Positions 53,537 to 62,974 of a stretch of 64,000 bases of DNA are shown in pieces. The position numbers and the translations under genes are program-made. Where the stretch lies: contig NZ_JABBGC010000001.1 of the NCBI RefSeq assembly GCF_012927205.1, forward strand, positions 1,488,001 to 1,552,000. Direction: 5' to 3'. Position 1 is the first letter of the stretch; each line of letters opens with the position of its first letter. Origin of the DNA: Chitinophaga fulva. GTDB lineage: Bacteria; Bacteroidota; Bacteroidia; Chitinophagales; Chitinophagaceae. The notes under the pieces were generated by a model. That model made no database searches, had not been told where the DNA came from, and saw only the letters and a list, made by a program, of their open reading frames with translations.

Positions 53537-53566
53537 TATTCGTTATTTTCATACCGCTAACGAATA
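53537..53566. promoter_or_regulatory. Inverted repeat before the 53583 gene
   Basis: TATTCGTTA (53537-53545) and TAACGAATA (53558-53566) are perfect 9-bp arms with a 12-bp spacer, 16 bp before the ATG at 53583. A regulator binding site or leader hairpin. Confidence 0.5.
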
Positions 53567-53582
53567 GCAGTTAAATTGTGAT

Positions 53583-54278
53583 ATGACAAAAAAAGTGGAT
53601 TTCCCCAATGCTGATTATTCCTTACAATGGCTGTACAGGGATCCGGACCAGCACATCTATGAAGATTACAATACGATCGGCGTTCCCGATGAGCGGATTT
53701 TTGAGGATGTCCACCGAGTACTCGAGATATTGCATGCGGCGCAGTTATTAATACCTGTTAACGTGAACCGGTCGAAGAAGTTTGAGTTTTCCGGTACCGG
53801 CATCGATGATATTGTGGCGGAAATCCGGCAGTGGGTGCGTTCGCGGGTTATCAAGCAGAAATTGTCCATCTATGGCCACGGGGTGGTGAAGTTGCCCAAT
53901 GGAGAAGAGGCTGTGCAGAAAGACCTGGTACAGGTGGCAGATCTGCGGTTTACAGAGAGAAGTTTTAAAATAGCTACTGCCAAAACCATTTGGGTACCGG
54001 TAGTGCTGGATGATGCCGATAACTACAACTGGCAGATAGGGCTGGCGGAGCAGAATGCGCCGCGGCTGGAAAACTGCCTCGCTGCTGTATTCCACAAGCT
54101 GAAGCTGGAGGTTACACCGGGCCTGGAGGAGGAAGACCGTTCCAAACCGGTATGGCAGAAAGGGTTTAAGCTGTACCCTTCCCGCGAAGCAATTGAAAGC
54201 GCTTATATAGAAGACCCGCCCCCACCCAGTTTTGACATCGCCAAATACCTGTTGCCTAAAACGGAGGCGGACCGATAA
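53583..54278 (+). CDS. Unknown soluble protein
   Basis: The 231-residue protein is soluble and acidic. It begins MTKKVDFPNADYSLQWLYRD and ends with a proline-rich tail (IEDPPPPSFDIAKYLLP). A stretch GHGVVKLPNGEEAVQKDLVQVADLRFTERSFKIATAK suggests an internal beta domain. No family recognised. Its ATG is preceded by an inverted repeat (53537-53566). Confidence 0.6.
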   Translation: MTKKVDFPNADYSLQWLYRDPDQHIYEDYNTIGVPDERIFEDVHRVLEILHAAQLLIPVNVNRSKKFEFSGTGIDDIVAEIRQWVRSRVIKQKLSIYGHGVVKLPNGEEAVQKDLVQVADLRFTERSFKIATAKTIWVPVVLDDADNYNWQIGLAEQNAPRLENCLAAVFHKLKLEVTPGLEEEDRSKPVWQKGFKLYPSREAIESAYIEDPPPPSFDIAKYLLPKTEADR

Positions 54279-54279
54279 A

Positions 54280-55617
54280 TTATACTTTAGGCGCCCAACC
54301 TTTTTCGTATTCCCTGCTCCATAATTTCATGGCTTCCTTGTCATTGAGGATGTGGCCATTGGAGGGGTCGGTGTGCAGGACGCGGCCGGTGCGTTGTGCA
54401 ATGTTGCCCAACAGGCAGAGGAGCGTGCTTTTATAACCGATGTTGATTTCTGAGTTGAGCGTTGCTTTTCCACGGATACTTTCGAGGAAGTTGTTGATGT
54501 GAACAGCATCGTAGAATTCACCGGCAGGGCTTACCGTGTTGGTAACGCTTTGGTTGGGATTAGCGGCCTGTTTCACTTCTTTTACCACTTTGCCTTTATT
54601 GTCTACGATCTTGTAGCTGTCGCCACCGGAGTTGTACAGTGAACCGTTTTCGCCGAAGATGGTGAACCCGCGGCCGCTGCCTTCGAGGGTGAAGGGGTCG
54701 CAGCTGCGGCCTTCCCAGGCGATGGCTTTATTCCCTTCAAATTCAAAATTCAGTGTCTGTGTATCGGGTGTTTCCCAATCATCTCCTGCGAAGGAGTAAC
54801 GACCACCGGCGGAAGTCACTTTCGTTGGGAATTCCAGGTCCATGAACCAGCGGAGGCAGTCCAGTTCATGCGTGGCGTTGTTGCAGGTTTCTGAGGTGCC
54901 CCAATGCCAGCGCCAGTGCCAGTTATAATGTACTATATTGTCCAGATAGTCTTTGCGTGGTGCAGGGCCTTGCCACAGATCCCAGTCGAGCGTGGAAGGG
55001 ACCGGTATTTTTTTACCTGTGCCGATAGGCTGCCGGTCATTGACATACCATCCGCGTCCATAATGTACTTTACCGATGATGCCTTCTTGTTTTACTTCCT
55101 TGATGGCTTGTTGCAGATTGGGCCAGGAGCGGCGCTGGTTACCCATTTGCACGAGGCGGTTGTATTTTTTCGCTGCAGCCACCAGTAATTCACCTTCATG
55201 CGGATTATGGGCACAAGGTTTTTCCACATATACGTGTTTGCCGGCAGCAGTGCCCATGATAGCGGCAGGAGCGTGCCAGTGGTCCGGTGCTGCTACGATC
55301 AGCGCATCAAAGTCTTTTTGTTCCAGCAGTTTGCGGATGTCTTTTATCACGGTGGGCTTACGTTCCTGGGCGCCGGCTACGGCTTTCAGGCCTTTCTGTA
55401 TAGCACCGTCCTCAACGTCGCAAATATAGCCGATCTCGGCGCCGGGCAGTTTGGCTGCTACCTGTGCCAGCCAGTTACCGCGGGAGTTGACTCCCATCAC
55501 GCCCAGCACTATTTTATTGCTCGGTGCCTGTTTGCCGAACACCGGGAAGTTCAGAATCGTTAGCCCGGCCCCTACTCCAGCCAAGGAAGTGGTTTTGATA
55601 AAGTCTCTTCTTTTCAT
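54280..55617 (-). CDS. Secreted Gfo/Idh/MocA oxidoreductase (Tat signal)
   Basis: Start at 55617, where MKRRDFIKTTSLAGVGAGLTI gives a twin-arginine signal. The 445-residue protein has the NAD motif VLGVMGVNSRGNWL and the catalytic EKP (132-134, in VEKPCAHNPHEGE). The C-terminal domain has the family fold with NYNWHWRWHWGTSETCNNATHELDCLRWFMDL-like content (VHYNWHWRWHWGT). This subgroup oxidises or reduces sugars, and with DUF1080 partners it makes 3-keto-glycosides. It has a LacI-type operator over its -7 box and lies 292 bp before the DUF885 gene on the same strand. Confidence 0.88.
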   Translation of the reverse strand: MKRRDFIKTTSLAGVGAGLTILNFPVFGKQAPSNKIVLGVMGVNSRGNWLAQVAAKLPGAEIGYICDVEDGAIQKGLKAVAGAQERKPTVIKDIRKLLEQKDFDALIVAAPDHWHAPAAIMGTAAGKHVYVEKPCAHNPHEGELLVAAAKKYNRLVQMGNQRRSWPNLQQAIKEVKQEGIIGKVHYGRGWYVNDRQPIGTGKKIPVPSTLDWDLWQGPAPRKDYLDNIVHYNWHWRWHWGTSETCNNATHELDCLRWFMDLEFPTKVTSAGGRYSFAGDDWETPDTQTLNFEFEGNKAIAWEGRSCDPFTLEGSGRGFTIFGENGSLYNSGGDSYKIVDNKGKVVKEVKQAANPNQSVTNTVSPAGEFYDAVHINNFLESIRGKATLNSEINIGYKSTLLCLLGNIAQRTGRVLHTDPSNGHILNDKEAMKLWSREYEKGWAPKV

Positions 55618-55650
55618 AACGGATCTCTCCAATTGAAATAATATGTTTTT

Positions 55651-55670
55651 AGCAATCGGTTGCAAAGGTA
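55651..55670 (-). promoter_or_regulatory. LacI-type operator and -7 box of the Gfo/Idh gene
   Basis: AGCAATCGGTTGCA (55651-55664) fits TGCAAnCGnTTGCA with one end mismatch. On the coding strand TACCTTTG (55670-55663) is a perfect -7 element whose end overlaps the operator, so a bound repressor would block transcription. Confidence 0.75.
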
Positions 55671-55797
55671 AAATAACAAGAAAAATTTATGGTGGATATA
55701 AAATTTTGATGAAGGGTGGTGAAGTGAAAAAAATTGCCTGTGTGCATACCCATAAATTAGAAAATACAACGGTTAATGACATTGAATAACATCGTAG

Positions 55798-55817
55798 CCC
55801 AGGACTTCAGCCCTGGG
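55798..55817. repeat. Short REP-like palindrome
   Basis: CCCAGG ... CCTGGG encloses ACTTCAGC in GTAGCCCAGGACTTCAGCCC, a motif type known from repetitive extragenic palindromes. Only one copy is seen in the window. Confidence 0.35.
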
Positions 55818-55852
55818 GCACCAACGTCACCACGAATGAAGGTGTTATCCCC

Positions 55853-55885
55853 AAAAAATTGCCCGGCCGTATAACAGCCGGGCAA
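55853..55885 (-). terminator. Terminator of the DUF885 gene
   Basis: Leftward, TTGCCCGGC/GCCGGGCAA (55877-55885/55859-55867) forms a 9-bp stem followed by a T run. It lies 25 bp past the stop at 55910. Confidence 0.85.
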
Positions 55886-55909
55886 TGATATTATTCCTAC
55901 AACAACATC

Positions 55910-57682
55910 TTACTGACCATAAAACCGCACCATTTTCTGTTCGAGCACGGAGAGCGGTACGCAGCCATCTTTCAGCAGTTCATCATGGAAAGCAGGGAGA
56001 CTGAATTTATCGCCCAGTGCTTTGGTATATTTTTCCCGCAGTTCCCTGATTTTGAGCTCTCCTATTTTGTAGGACAGCGCCTGACCGGGAATAACCATGT
56101 AACGCTCTATCTCAGCGGTAGCATCATGTTCAGATACCGGTTCATTCTCCATCATGTATTTAATGGCTTGCTCACGGGTCCAGCCTTTATGATGCATACC
56201 AACGTCTACGACTAAACGAATAGCACGATGGATTTCATCGGTCAGCCGGCCAAAGTACATATACGGATCGGTATACAGTCCGAGTTCTTTACCCAGGCTT
56301 TCGCAGTAGAGCGCATATCCTTCGCCGAAGGCGCCCACCCAATTAAAGCGGCGGAACTTAGGCAGCGAGTCATTTTCCTGTTGCAGGGAGAACTGGAAGT
56401 GGTGACCGGGAATGGCTTCATGCAGGAAGAGGCTTTCCATGCCGGGGTATGGAAATTCCGCTGCATTCAGGATGGGTACATAGAATGTACCAGGACGGGA
56501 ACCATCCGGATTGCCAGGCTGGTATTCAGCAGAGGCGGATGCTGCGCGGAAGGCTTCTGTTTGTCTGATCTCGAATTTGGATGTAGGGAGATGACCATAC
56601 ATTTTTTTAACACCGGGCATGATTTTGTTTTCGATCGCTTTGAAAGAATCGAGGATGGCGCCGGGCGTTTTGAAAATGCGCAGTTTTTTGTCGTTGCGTA
56701 CTGCTGCGAAGAAGGCTGTCAGATCTCCTTTGAAGCCGGTGCTGTTTTTCACTTCTTCCATTTCACCGCGGATACGGGCTACTTCGCGCTCACCGATGGC
56801 ATAGATTTCATCCGGTGTTTGGTTGGTGGAAGTCCAGTATCTGACGAGGAATTCATAGTATTTCTTTCCATCAGGAATACCTTCAATGCCGCTGGTTTTG
56901 CGGGCTTTGGGCAGGTATTCTGTTTGCATGAAAGTATACAGCTTCCCGTAAGCCGGGAGGATATATTTTTCGATGGCTGCGGTGTAATCGGCTGTCAACT
57001 GCTGTTTGGTGGCAGCGTCCAGCGAATCCGGCAGTGTTTTGAGCGGCGCGTAGAAAACGTTGGCGGTATCTTTTTTAGCCAGGTCTTTCAGCTGTGGCAG
57101 TGTTTTGATCACCAGTTTTTCCGGTAATACATAGCCGGTGGCGATGCCCTGGCGCATGTTGGAGATGGCGGTATCTGCCCACACAGAAAAACCTTCCATG
57201 CGATGCATGAAGTTTTCATAGTCTTTCTTTGTTTTGAAAGGCTGGGCAGAAGAGCCGGAACCCAGTTGTGCCAGGGTGATAGGGAGACAGGTGAACTGCT
57301 GTACCGGCATCAGGTAGTCATGATACGTGAGTGTTTCCCGGTTGATCGCCAGCTCTCTTTGCAACATGTCATAAGTGATGCGGTCATTGCTGGACAACCC
57401 GGAAGTATCGATGTTTTTCAGTGACTGTTGGTAGGCAGCAAAGAAAGAGTCGGCATGTTGCCGGAAGGCAGCTCCGATATCTACCGGCAGCTGATCGTTG
57501 TATTTTGTTTCACCGTTGAAAGTGGCTTGAAGCGGCTGTAGGGCCATATTACCATCGTAATAGCGCTCCACCAGCTGATGCAGGGAGTCCCGCGAGGCTT
57601 GTTGGCTGTTGTGGGGACCTTTTTGCTGACAGGAGGTGGCGGCCAGCAAACTGCCCACTAACAATAAAGAGGCGTATTTCAT
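55910..57682 (-). CDS. DUF885-family metallopeptidase-like lipoprotein
   Basis: The 590-residue protein has a lipobox Cys 18 (LLAATSCQQK). The DUF885 zinc-type motif is SLFLHEAIPGHHFQFSL (His, Glu and a later His), with a YALYCESLGKELGLY segment (possible third ligand Glu) and a C-terminal YKIGELKIRELREKY. DUF885 proteins resemble M3/thermolysin-like peptidases, but activity is rarely shown. It sits between the Gfo/Idh and DUF1080 genes on the same strand. Confidence 0.9.
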   Translation of the reverse strand: MKYASLLLVGSLLAATSCQQKGPHNSQQASRDSLHQLVERYYDGNMALQPLQATFNGETKYNDQLPVDIGAAFRQHADSFFAAYQQSLKNIDTSGLSSNDRITYDMLQRELAINRETLTYHDYLMPVQQFTCLPITLAQLGSGSSAQPFKTKKDYENFMHRMEGFSVWADTAISNMRQGIATGYVLPEKLVIKTLPQLKDLAKKDTANVFYAPLKTLPDSLDAATKQQLTADYTAAIEKYILPAYGKLYTFMQTEYLPKARKTSGIEGIPDGKKYYEFLVRYWTSTNQTPDEIYAIGEREVARIRGEMEEVKNSTGFKGDLTAFFAAVRNDKKLRIFKTPGAILDSFKAIENKIMPGVKKMYGHLPTSKFEIRQTEAFRAASASAEYQPGNPDGSRPGTFYVPILNAAEFPYPGMESLFLHEAIPGHHFQFSLQQENDSLPKFRRFNWVGAFGEGYALYCESLGKELGLYTDPYMYFGRLTDEIHRAIRLVVDVGMHHKGWTREQAIKYMMENEPVSEHDATAEIERYMVIPGQALSYKIGELKIRELREKYTKALGDKFSLPAFHDELLKDGCVPLSVLEQKMVRFYGQ

Positions 57683-57726
57683 GTTGAGTATGGATTAAGT
57701 GAACAATTTAATCAAATCCCAACAAC

Positions 57727-57756
57727 AAAAAAGCATTCCGAAGAATCGGAATGCTT
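57727..57756 (-). terminator. Terminator of the DUF1080 gene
   Basis: The stem AAGCATTCCGA/TCGGAATGCTT (57731-57741/57746-57756) with a 4-nt loop is followed leftward by TTTTTT. It lies 42 bp past the stop at 57798. Confidence 0.88.
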
Positions 57757-57797
57757 ATTTAGAACAGTGAACAATGAAAAAAAAGATAAAAAATATT

Positions 57798-59165
57798 TTA
57801 TTTCAATACTTTAATACGAATGCTTTTAAAGGAAACCTCATTACCATGATCCTGTAACAGGATGTGTCCTACCGGCCATAAACCAAAATTCTTCCAGTTT
57901 TTGTATTTGCTGATCGCCACCAGATCTTTGAAGGCTTGGGAGCCCCGCTCATATTCCAATACTTTAAAACCGTTCAGCCAGTGCTCTACGTGGTTATTTG
58001 GATACACAATAATACGACCTTTGTTCCAATCTCCAATAGGTAACAGGGCACGTTTTTCCTGTTTTCTTGTCATGAGGTCGTAAAGTGACGCCAGGGTCCG
58101 GTTTCCGTCGCGTCCAAGCTTGGCATCAGGGTGTTTTTCATCATCTAATACCTGGTATTCCAGTCCAATAGCTGATTTACCGCCGGTTTCATATGATTCA
58201 TTTACGAAATATTTAACTCCGCTATTCGCTCCGGGCGTGAGTTTGAACATAAACTCCATCTCAAAAGCGGCATATTCTTTTTCTGTGACGATATCGCCGC
58301 CGCTGCCTTCTTCATCCCCATTGGAATGCATGATGGTCAGCAGGCCATCCTGCATATGCCACCCGGAAGCCGGGAAATCCTTTCTGTAGGCGCCTCTCCA
58401 GCCTTTGGAGGTTTTACCGTCCCAAAGCAGTTGATATCCGTTCTTTTTCTGTTGACCGGAAATGGTGTTATCCACATTATTCACCACATAGATATTATCA
58501 TAGGGAGAATACTGGGAAGCCGCCGGTTTGTCTATGATCCGGATATTTTTCCAGTAGATATGTTTGTTTTCGTCGGTTGCATTTTTACCGATGCCGTGTA
58601 CCTGCAGTGCGATGAAACCTTTAGGTAGTGCGGTATCCACCAGGTGTGCGGTAGGGACGCCATTCACCCAGGTACGGATTTCATTGCCACGGCATTCAAT
58701 GCGGTACTTGTTCCAGTCAGTCGGTTTGAAGGCATTTTGTCCGGCAGGATTTAATTCCATCGGATATTGCCAGCCTCTGCGGCCTTCTTCATAGACGCCA
58801 CCGCTCCATTTACGGTCAGACGGGTCTATCTCCATCTGGTAGCCAAATACGCGGCCGCTCTGATAATCTTCGCGGCTCTGGCTGCGGAACTGGATGCCGG
58901 AATTAAAAGGAGCGCCCAGTTTGAATTCCAGCTCCAGGATGAAATCTCCGTATTCCTTATCGGTGGCCAGGAAGGAATTGGGGGTGCCGGTCACGGTTGT
59001 ACCTACTATCTGCCCGCCTTCTACATTATATACGGCCTTGCCTCCCAGCTGTTTCCAGCCTTTCAGGTCTTTACCGTTAAAAAGTGTTTGCCACTGGCCC
59101 TTTTGAGCAAACAGGCTGCCGTACATACAAAGCAGGCTGCCGCATAATAAAATCGTCTTTTTCAT
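57798..59165 (-). CDS. Double DUF1080 (3-keto-glycoside hydrolase-like) protein
   Basis: The 455-residue secreted protein (signal peptide MKKTILLCGSLLCMYGSLFA) has two DUF1080 jelly-roll domains in tandem, about 23-215 and 245-452. Domain 1 shows LKGWKQLGGKAVYNVEGGQIVG, DFILELEFKLGAPFNSGIQFRS and YQMEIDPSDRKWSGGVYEEGRRGW. Domain 2 shows SKGWRGAYRKDFPASGWHM, FEMEFMFKLTPGANSGVKYFV and LEYQVLDDEKHPD. DUF1080 is also called 3-keto-disaccharide hydrolase. Together with the Gfo/Idh enzyme it suggests oxidative cleavage of glycosides. Its promoter carries a LacI-type operator. Confidence 0.9.
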   Translation of the reverse strand: MKKTILLCGSLLCMYGSLFAQKGQWQTLFNGKDLKGWKQLGGKAVYNVEGGQIVGTTVTGTPNSFLATDKEYGDFILELEFKLGAPFNSGIQFRSQSREDYQSGRVFGYQMEIDPSDRKWSGGVYEEGRRGWQYPMELNPAGQNAFKPTDWNKYRIECRGNEIRTWVNGVPTAHLVDTALPKGFIALQVHGIGKNATDENKHIYWKNIRIIDKPAASQYSPYDNIYVVNNVDNTISGQQKKNGYQLLWDGKTSKGWRGAYRKDFPASGWHMQDGLLTIMHSNGDEEGSGGDIVTEKEYAAFEMEFMFKLTPGANSGVKYFVNESYETGGKSAIGLEYQVLDDEKHPDAKLGRDGNRTLASLYDLMTRKQEKRALLPIGDWNKGRIIVYPNNHVEHWLNGFKVLEYERGSQAFKDLVAISKYKNWKNFGLWPVGHILLQDHGNEVSFKSIRIKVLK

Positions 59166-59216
59166 AACTGTTTATACTGGAATAAAGGTGTCAAAATAAA
59201 CAATGAAAATGATTTT

Positions 59217-59230
59217 TACAACCGATTGCA
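59217..59230 (-). promoter_or_regulatory. LacI-type operator of the DUF1080 gene
   Basis: TACAACCGATTGCA matches TGCAAnCGnTTGCA at all but one defining base and overlaps a near -7 box (TTTCTTTG on the coding strand), in the same phase as the Gfo/Idh site. Confidence 0.65.
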
Positions 59231-59289
59231 AAGAAAAAACCTTTTCTAGAGAAAAAAGGAGTGGTTGGGTTTGGTAGGGATGGAACAAA

Positions 59290-59405
59290 CAGCTATTTCC
59301 GGAACCTGGCTAAATGACACTATTGCGGATTGAATAAGCAGGTTCCATTCTCAGGAATCAGCAGGAAGCAGCTATTTCCGGAATCTGGCCAGATGAGCGC
59401 TTTCC
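59290..59405 (+). repeat. Imperfect direct repeat in the gene-free region before the second susC
   Basis: CAGCTATTTCCGGAACCTGG (from 59290) recurs as CAGCTATTTCCGGAATCTGG (from 59369), 79 bp apart, followed by similar sequence. The rest of the AT-rich 780-bp gap holds no gene, but a second diverged pair (GAAAACCTTACAGGCAACCT from 59537 and GAAAATCTTACAAACGACCT from 59636) is visible. Confidence 0.5.
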
Positions 59406-59858
59406 CGGAATTGAAAACTCATCAATAGTCGGACTGGAATAAGATGTCATCAGTAAGATCCTGAGAAAGCATCTGTAGACCTCCTTCTAACGGTAATGAA
59501 CATATGGCCTGCAGTATGCCGAAGTGAATCTTTTTTGAAAACCTTACAGGCAACCTTCCGAAATCCCCTCGGGAAAATTCTTATCCAAAGCCTCCTCAAG
59601 TTGTAAAGGTTGATATATTAGTTGTCAATCTTCCTGAAAATCTTACAAACGACCTGCTAAATTTCTTCCCAAAAAATTCCTCCTATACAAATCACCCAAC
59701 AATCTCTTAAAAAAATACCTGTATAAAAGCTTCATCCAAAACACGTTGAAAAAATATCGCAGAAAATTGTCCAGCTCCAAAAACTACAATACTCCTTGCT
59801 GTCAACGCTTCTTACCCGCTTTTTCCTCTTTACCCGCAAAAAATTTGCATTCTTGAAT

Positions 59859-59872
59859 TGCAATCGTTTGCA
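59859..59872. promoter_or_regulatory. LacI-type operator upstream of the second susC
   Basis: TGCAATCGTTTGCA fits TGCAAnCGnTTGCA exactly, 75 bp before the susC ATG. The same site type is found at the two divergent genes of the locus. Confidence 0.75.
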
Positions 59873-59947
59873 TCTCTGCAAATAATTATTATTTTGGGCT
59901 GGATAAGTTAGTACCCAATTCCATTTTTTAGAAAAACTGATAACGTT

Positions 59948-62900
59948 ATGAATAGGATTTCACGCTTATGTTTTGCAGCGTTATGCCTGCTGCTATGCCA
60001 TCAGCTTGCTCAAGCACAATCCAAACAGGTGGAGGGGAATGTTGTGGCAAAAGATAAAACTCCCCTGGTAGGCGTTACTGTAGCTGTTAAAGGCGGTACT
60101 TCCGGTACGCAAACCGACGCCAATGGACACTTTAAATTGCATGTCGCCAATTCCGCCAATGCCGTACTGGTTTTTTCCTTCATCGGTTATATCCGGCATG
60201 AAGAACCCATCTCAGGACGTGGTGTCATCAGCATCACCCTGGAGGAAGACCAGAAAAAACTGGAAGAAATTGTTGTCGTTGGCTACGGTCAACAAAAGAA
60301 AAAAGACGTGACGGGCTCCATCGCTTCTGTCAGCAGTAAAGCCATCCAGGAAGTTCCGGTGACCAACGCGCAACAGGCGTTGCAAGGCCGCACACCGGGC
60401 GTGGACGTAATCAGCAACAGCGCCAAACCAGGTGATGAGCCTACTGTCCGCATCCGCGGTACCCGCTCCCTCTCTGCGGGCAACGATCCGCTCTACGTAA
60501 TCGACGGTATCCCGTACTCCGGTAGCTTAAATGACATCGGCCCGGGTACCATCCAGTCCATGGAGATCCTGAAAGATGCTTCTGCAACGGCTATCTATGG
60601 CTCCCGTGGCGCTAACGGTGTAGTGCTGATCACTACTACCCGTGGTAAAGTCAGCCGGCCGATAGTTACCTATTCCGGCTCCTATGGCATGGTTAAAAAC
60701 CTCGGACAAACAGACCTGATGAACGGCGCCCAGTTTGCGGACATGCGCCGCGAAGCTTACCGCACCATCGGCAGGTATAACGATAATAACCGCGACTCCT
60801 CCGACAAGGCCATCTTTGTTCCACAGGAATATGCCGGCATCCAGAAAGGGACCAATACCGACTGGCAGAAACTGCTCCTGTCTACCGGCTATCAAACCAA
60901 CCACTCACTGGGCGTAAACGGTGGCACGGAAAAAACAAAATATGCTGTCGGCCTCGGCTACTTCAAAGACCAGGGCGTGCTGAAGCTACAAAGCTATGAG
61001 CGCTATAATATCAATATCAGCCTCGATCAGATGATAGGCTCCCGCGTGAAAGTGGGTGCTACCATGCTGGCCTCCTATAGTAACCGCAAAGGAGAAACCT
61101 ACAATGGTATCAACAACGCCATCCGCATGCTGCCGATCTCATCTCCCTATGATGATAACGGCAACCTGATCACCTTCCCCAACAATGACAGTAACCTGCC
61201 TAACCCCTTGCTGGACTATGTGCCCGGTGCGCGTGTAGAAAACCGCAAACGTTTCCGTCTTTTTACCAGTCTCTATGGTGAAGTGGAAATTATTGACGGC
61301 CTTAAATACAGGTTGAACGTTGGACCGGATATCTCGCAATACAACTACGGCCTGTTTCAGGGCAAAAATACGTTCGACCTCCTGGTCGGCGGTGGCGATG
61401 CTACTGCTTCTAAAACCAGTGGCGAAACGATTGCATACACCGTGGAAAACGTGGTCACCTACAACAAAACTTTCAACAAAAAACACAACATCGGTTTCAC
61501 AGGTCTGTATAGCGTACAAAGACAAAGAGGCGACAGTACTACTGCCAACGTACGCGGTGTGCTGGTAGAAGCACAGGAATACTACAACCTCGGTCAGGCG
61601 ATGAACGTTACCGGTGTAGGCAGCAGCCTCGGTACCTGGACTATCCTGTCTTACATGGGACGTCTCAACTACGGGTATGATGACCGCTACCTGGTAACGC
61701 TTACGATGCGCGCCGACGGCTCTTCCCGTTTTGCTCCCGGTCATAAATGGGGCTATTTCCCCTCTGTTGCCGCAGCCTGGAACATGAGCAATGAACAATT
61801 CCTCAAGAACAGCCGTAACATCAGCCATATGAAACTGCGCGCCAGCTTCGGCCGTATAGGCAATACCGGTATAGACCCGTATGCTACACAAGGAGCACTG
61901 GCCCGTATCCCTTATTCCTTCGGCGGAAAAGGTGTACTCGGTTATACGCCTCAGATGCTGCGTAATCCCAATCTTACCTGGGAAACCACCACTTCCTTCG
62001 ATGCAGGCCTTGACTTCGGATTCTTTAAAGACCGGTTAACCGGTACTGTCGATTTCTACAAACAGAAGACCACAGACCTGCTCATGCCTTTCCTGCTGCC
62101 CTACAGCAACGGCTTCAACAGCGTGCTGCAGAACGTAGGCGCTACCAGCAATGCTGGCTGGGAAGTAGCACTGTCCGGCATCATCATCGACAACCCGAAA
62201 GGATTTAACTGGAGCATGGACGTGAACTTCTCCCGCAACCGGTCTAAAATCCTGGAACTGATGGGCGGTAAAACAGAAGATATCGGCAACGGCTGGTTTG
62301 TTGGTCAGCCTACATACGTATACTACGATTATAACAAAATCGGCATCTGGCAAACCAATGATAAAACCGATGGTCTCCAGTACAAACCCAAACCCGGAGA
62401 AATCAAAGTAGAAGACACCAATGGCGATAAAAAAATCGATGCCAGTGACCGTAAAATACTCGGTACGCCGCAGCCTGACTGGACTGCCGGTATGACCCAG
62501 CGGGTTTCCTATAAAAACTTTGAATTGTCTGTAGTGGCTTTTGCCCGTGTAGGCGGTATGATCAAAAGTGATTTCTACCAAAACACCAACACGCTGTTCG
62601 GCCGTTTCAATAACCTGAACATCAACTACTGGACACCCACTAATCCAACCAACGATTTCCCACGGCCCAATAATAACCAGGAACGTCCGATCAATTACCA
62701 GTCCCTCAGCTATTTCGATGGCTCGTTCTTTAAAATAAGGAACATATCACTCTCTTATGCGCTGCCGGAAGCTACCGTAAAACGTATGCAGATGCAGGAC
62801 CTGCGCTTTAATGTGAGCGTAAAACAACCACTCATCCTGGCGCCTTACAGGCAGAAATACAAAGGAGTAGATCCTGAAGACGTGAACGTAATTGGTATTG

Positions 62901-62950
62901 ACGCACCCGCTACCTGGATGCTGCAGTTTGGTGTGAATGCACGGTTCTAA
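59948..62950 (+). CDS. SusC/RagA-family TonB-dependent transporter (locus 2)
   Basis: The 1000-residue protein has a signal peptide, a CarboxypepD_reg-like domain (about 26-100: VEGNVVAKDKTPLVGVTVAV), a TonB-box stretch KKLEEIVVVGYGQQKKKDVTG and a plug with LYVIDGIPYSG ... DASATAIYGSRGANGVVLITT. The barrel ends MLQFGVNARF. It imports an oligosaccharide, presumably the substrate of the nearby Gfo/Idh and DUF1080 proteins. A LacI-type operator precedes it. Confidence 0.95.
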   Translation: MNRISRLCFAALCLLLCHQLAQAQSKQVEGNVVAKDKTPLVGVTVAVKGGTSGTQTDANGHFKLHVANSANAVLVFSFIGYIRHEEPISGRGVISITLEEDQKKLEEIVVVGYGQQKKKDVTGSIASVSSKAIQEVPVTNAQQALQGRTPGVDVISNSAKPGDEPTVRIRGTRSLSAGNDPLYVIDGIPYSGSLNDIGPGTIQSMEILKDASATAIYGSRGANGVVLITTTRGKVSRPIVTYSGSYGMVKNLGQTDLMNGAQFADMRREAYRTIGRYNDNNRDSSDKAIFVPQEYAGIQKGTNTDWQKLLLSTGYQTNHSLGVNGGTEKTKYAVGLGYFKDQGVLKLQSYERYNINISLDQMIGSRVKVGATMLASYSNRKGETYNGINNAIRMLPISSPYDDNGNLITFPNNDSNLPNPLLDYVPGARVENRKRFRLFTSLYGEVEIIDGLKYRLNVGPDISQYNYGLFQGKNTFDLLVGGGDATASKTSGETIAYTVENVVTYNKTFNKKHNIGFTGLYSVQRQRGDSTTANVRGVLVEAQEYYNLGQAMNVTGVGSSLGTWTILSYMGRLNYGYDDRYLVTLTMRADGSSRFAPGHKWGYFPSVAAAWNMSNEQFLKNSRNISHMKLRASFGRIGNTGIDPYATQGALARIPYSFGGKGVLGYTPQMLRNPNLTWETTTSFDAGLDFGFFKDRLTGTVDFYKQKTTDLLMPFLLPYSNGFNSVLQNVGATSNAGWEVALSGIIIDNPKGFNWSMDVNFSRNRSKILELMGGKTEDIGNGWFVGQPTYVYYDYNKIGIWQTNDKTDGLQYKPKPGEIKVEDTNGDKKIDASDRKILGTPQPDWTAGMTQRVSYKNFELSVVAFARVGGMIKSDFYQNTNTLFGRFNNLNINYWTPTNPTNDFPRPNNNQERPINYQSLSYFDGSFFKIRNISLSYALPEATVKRMQMQDLRFNVSVKQPLILAPYRQKYKGVDPEDVNVIGIDAPATWMLQFGVNARF

Positions 62951-62974
62951 TTTTTTCAATCAAAAACATTCAAC

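Noticed and set aside
56228..57127. 299-codon plus-strand frame across the DUF885 gene
   Set aside because: It is antisense to the zinc-motif protein on the minus strand and lacks signal or family features.
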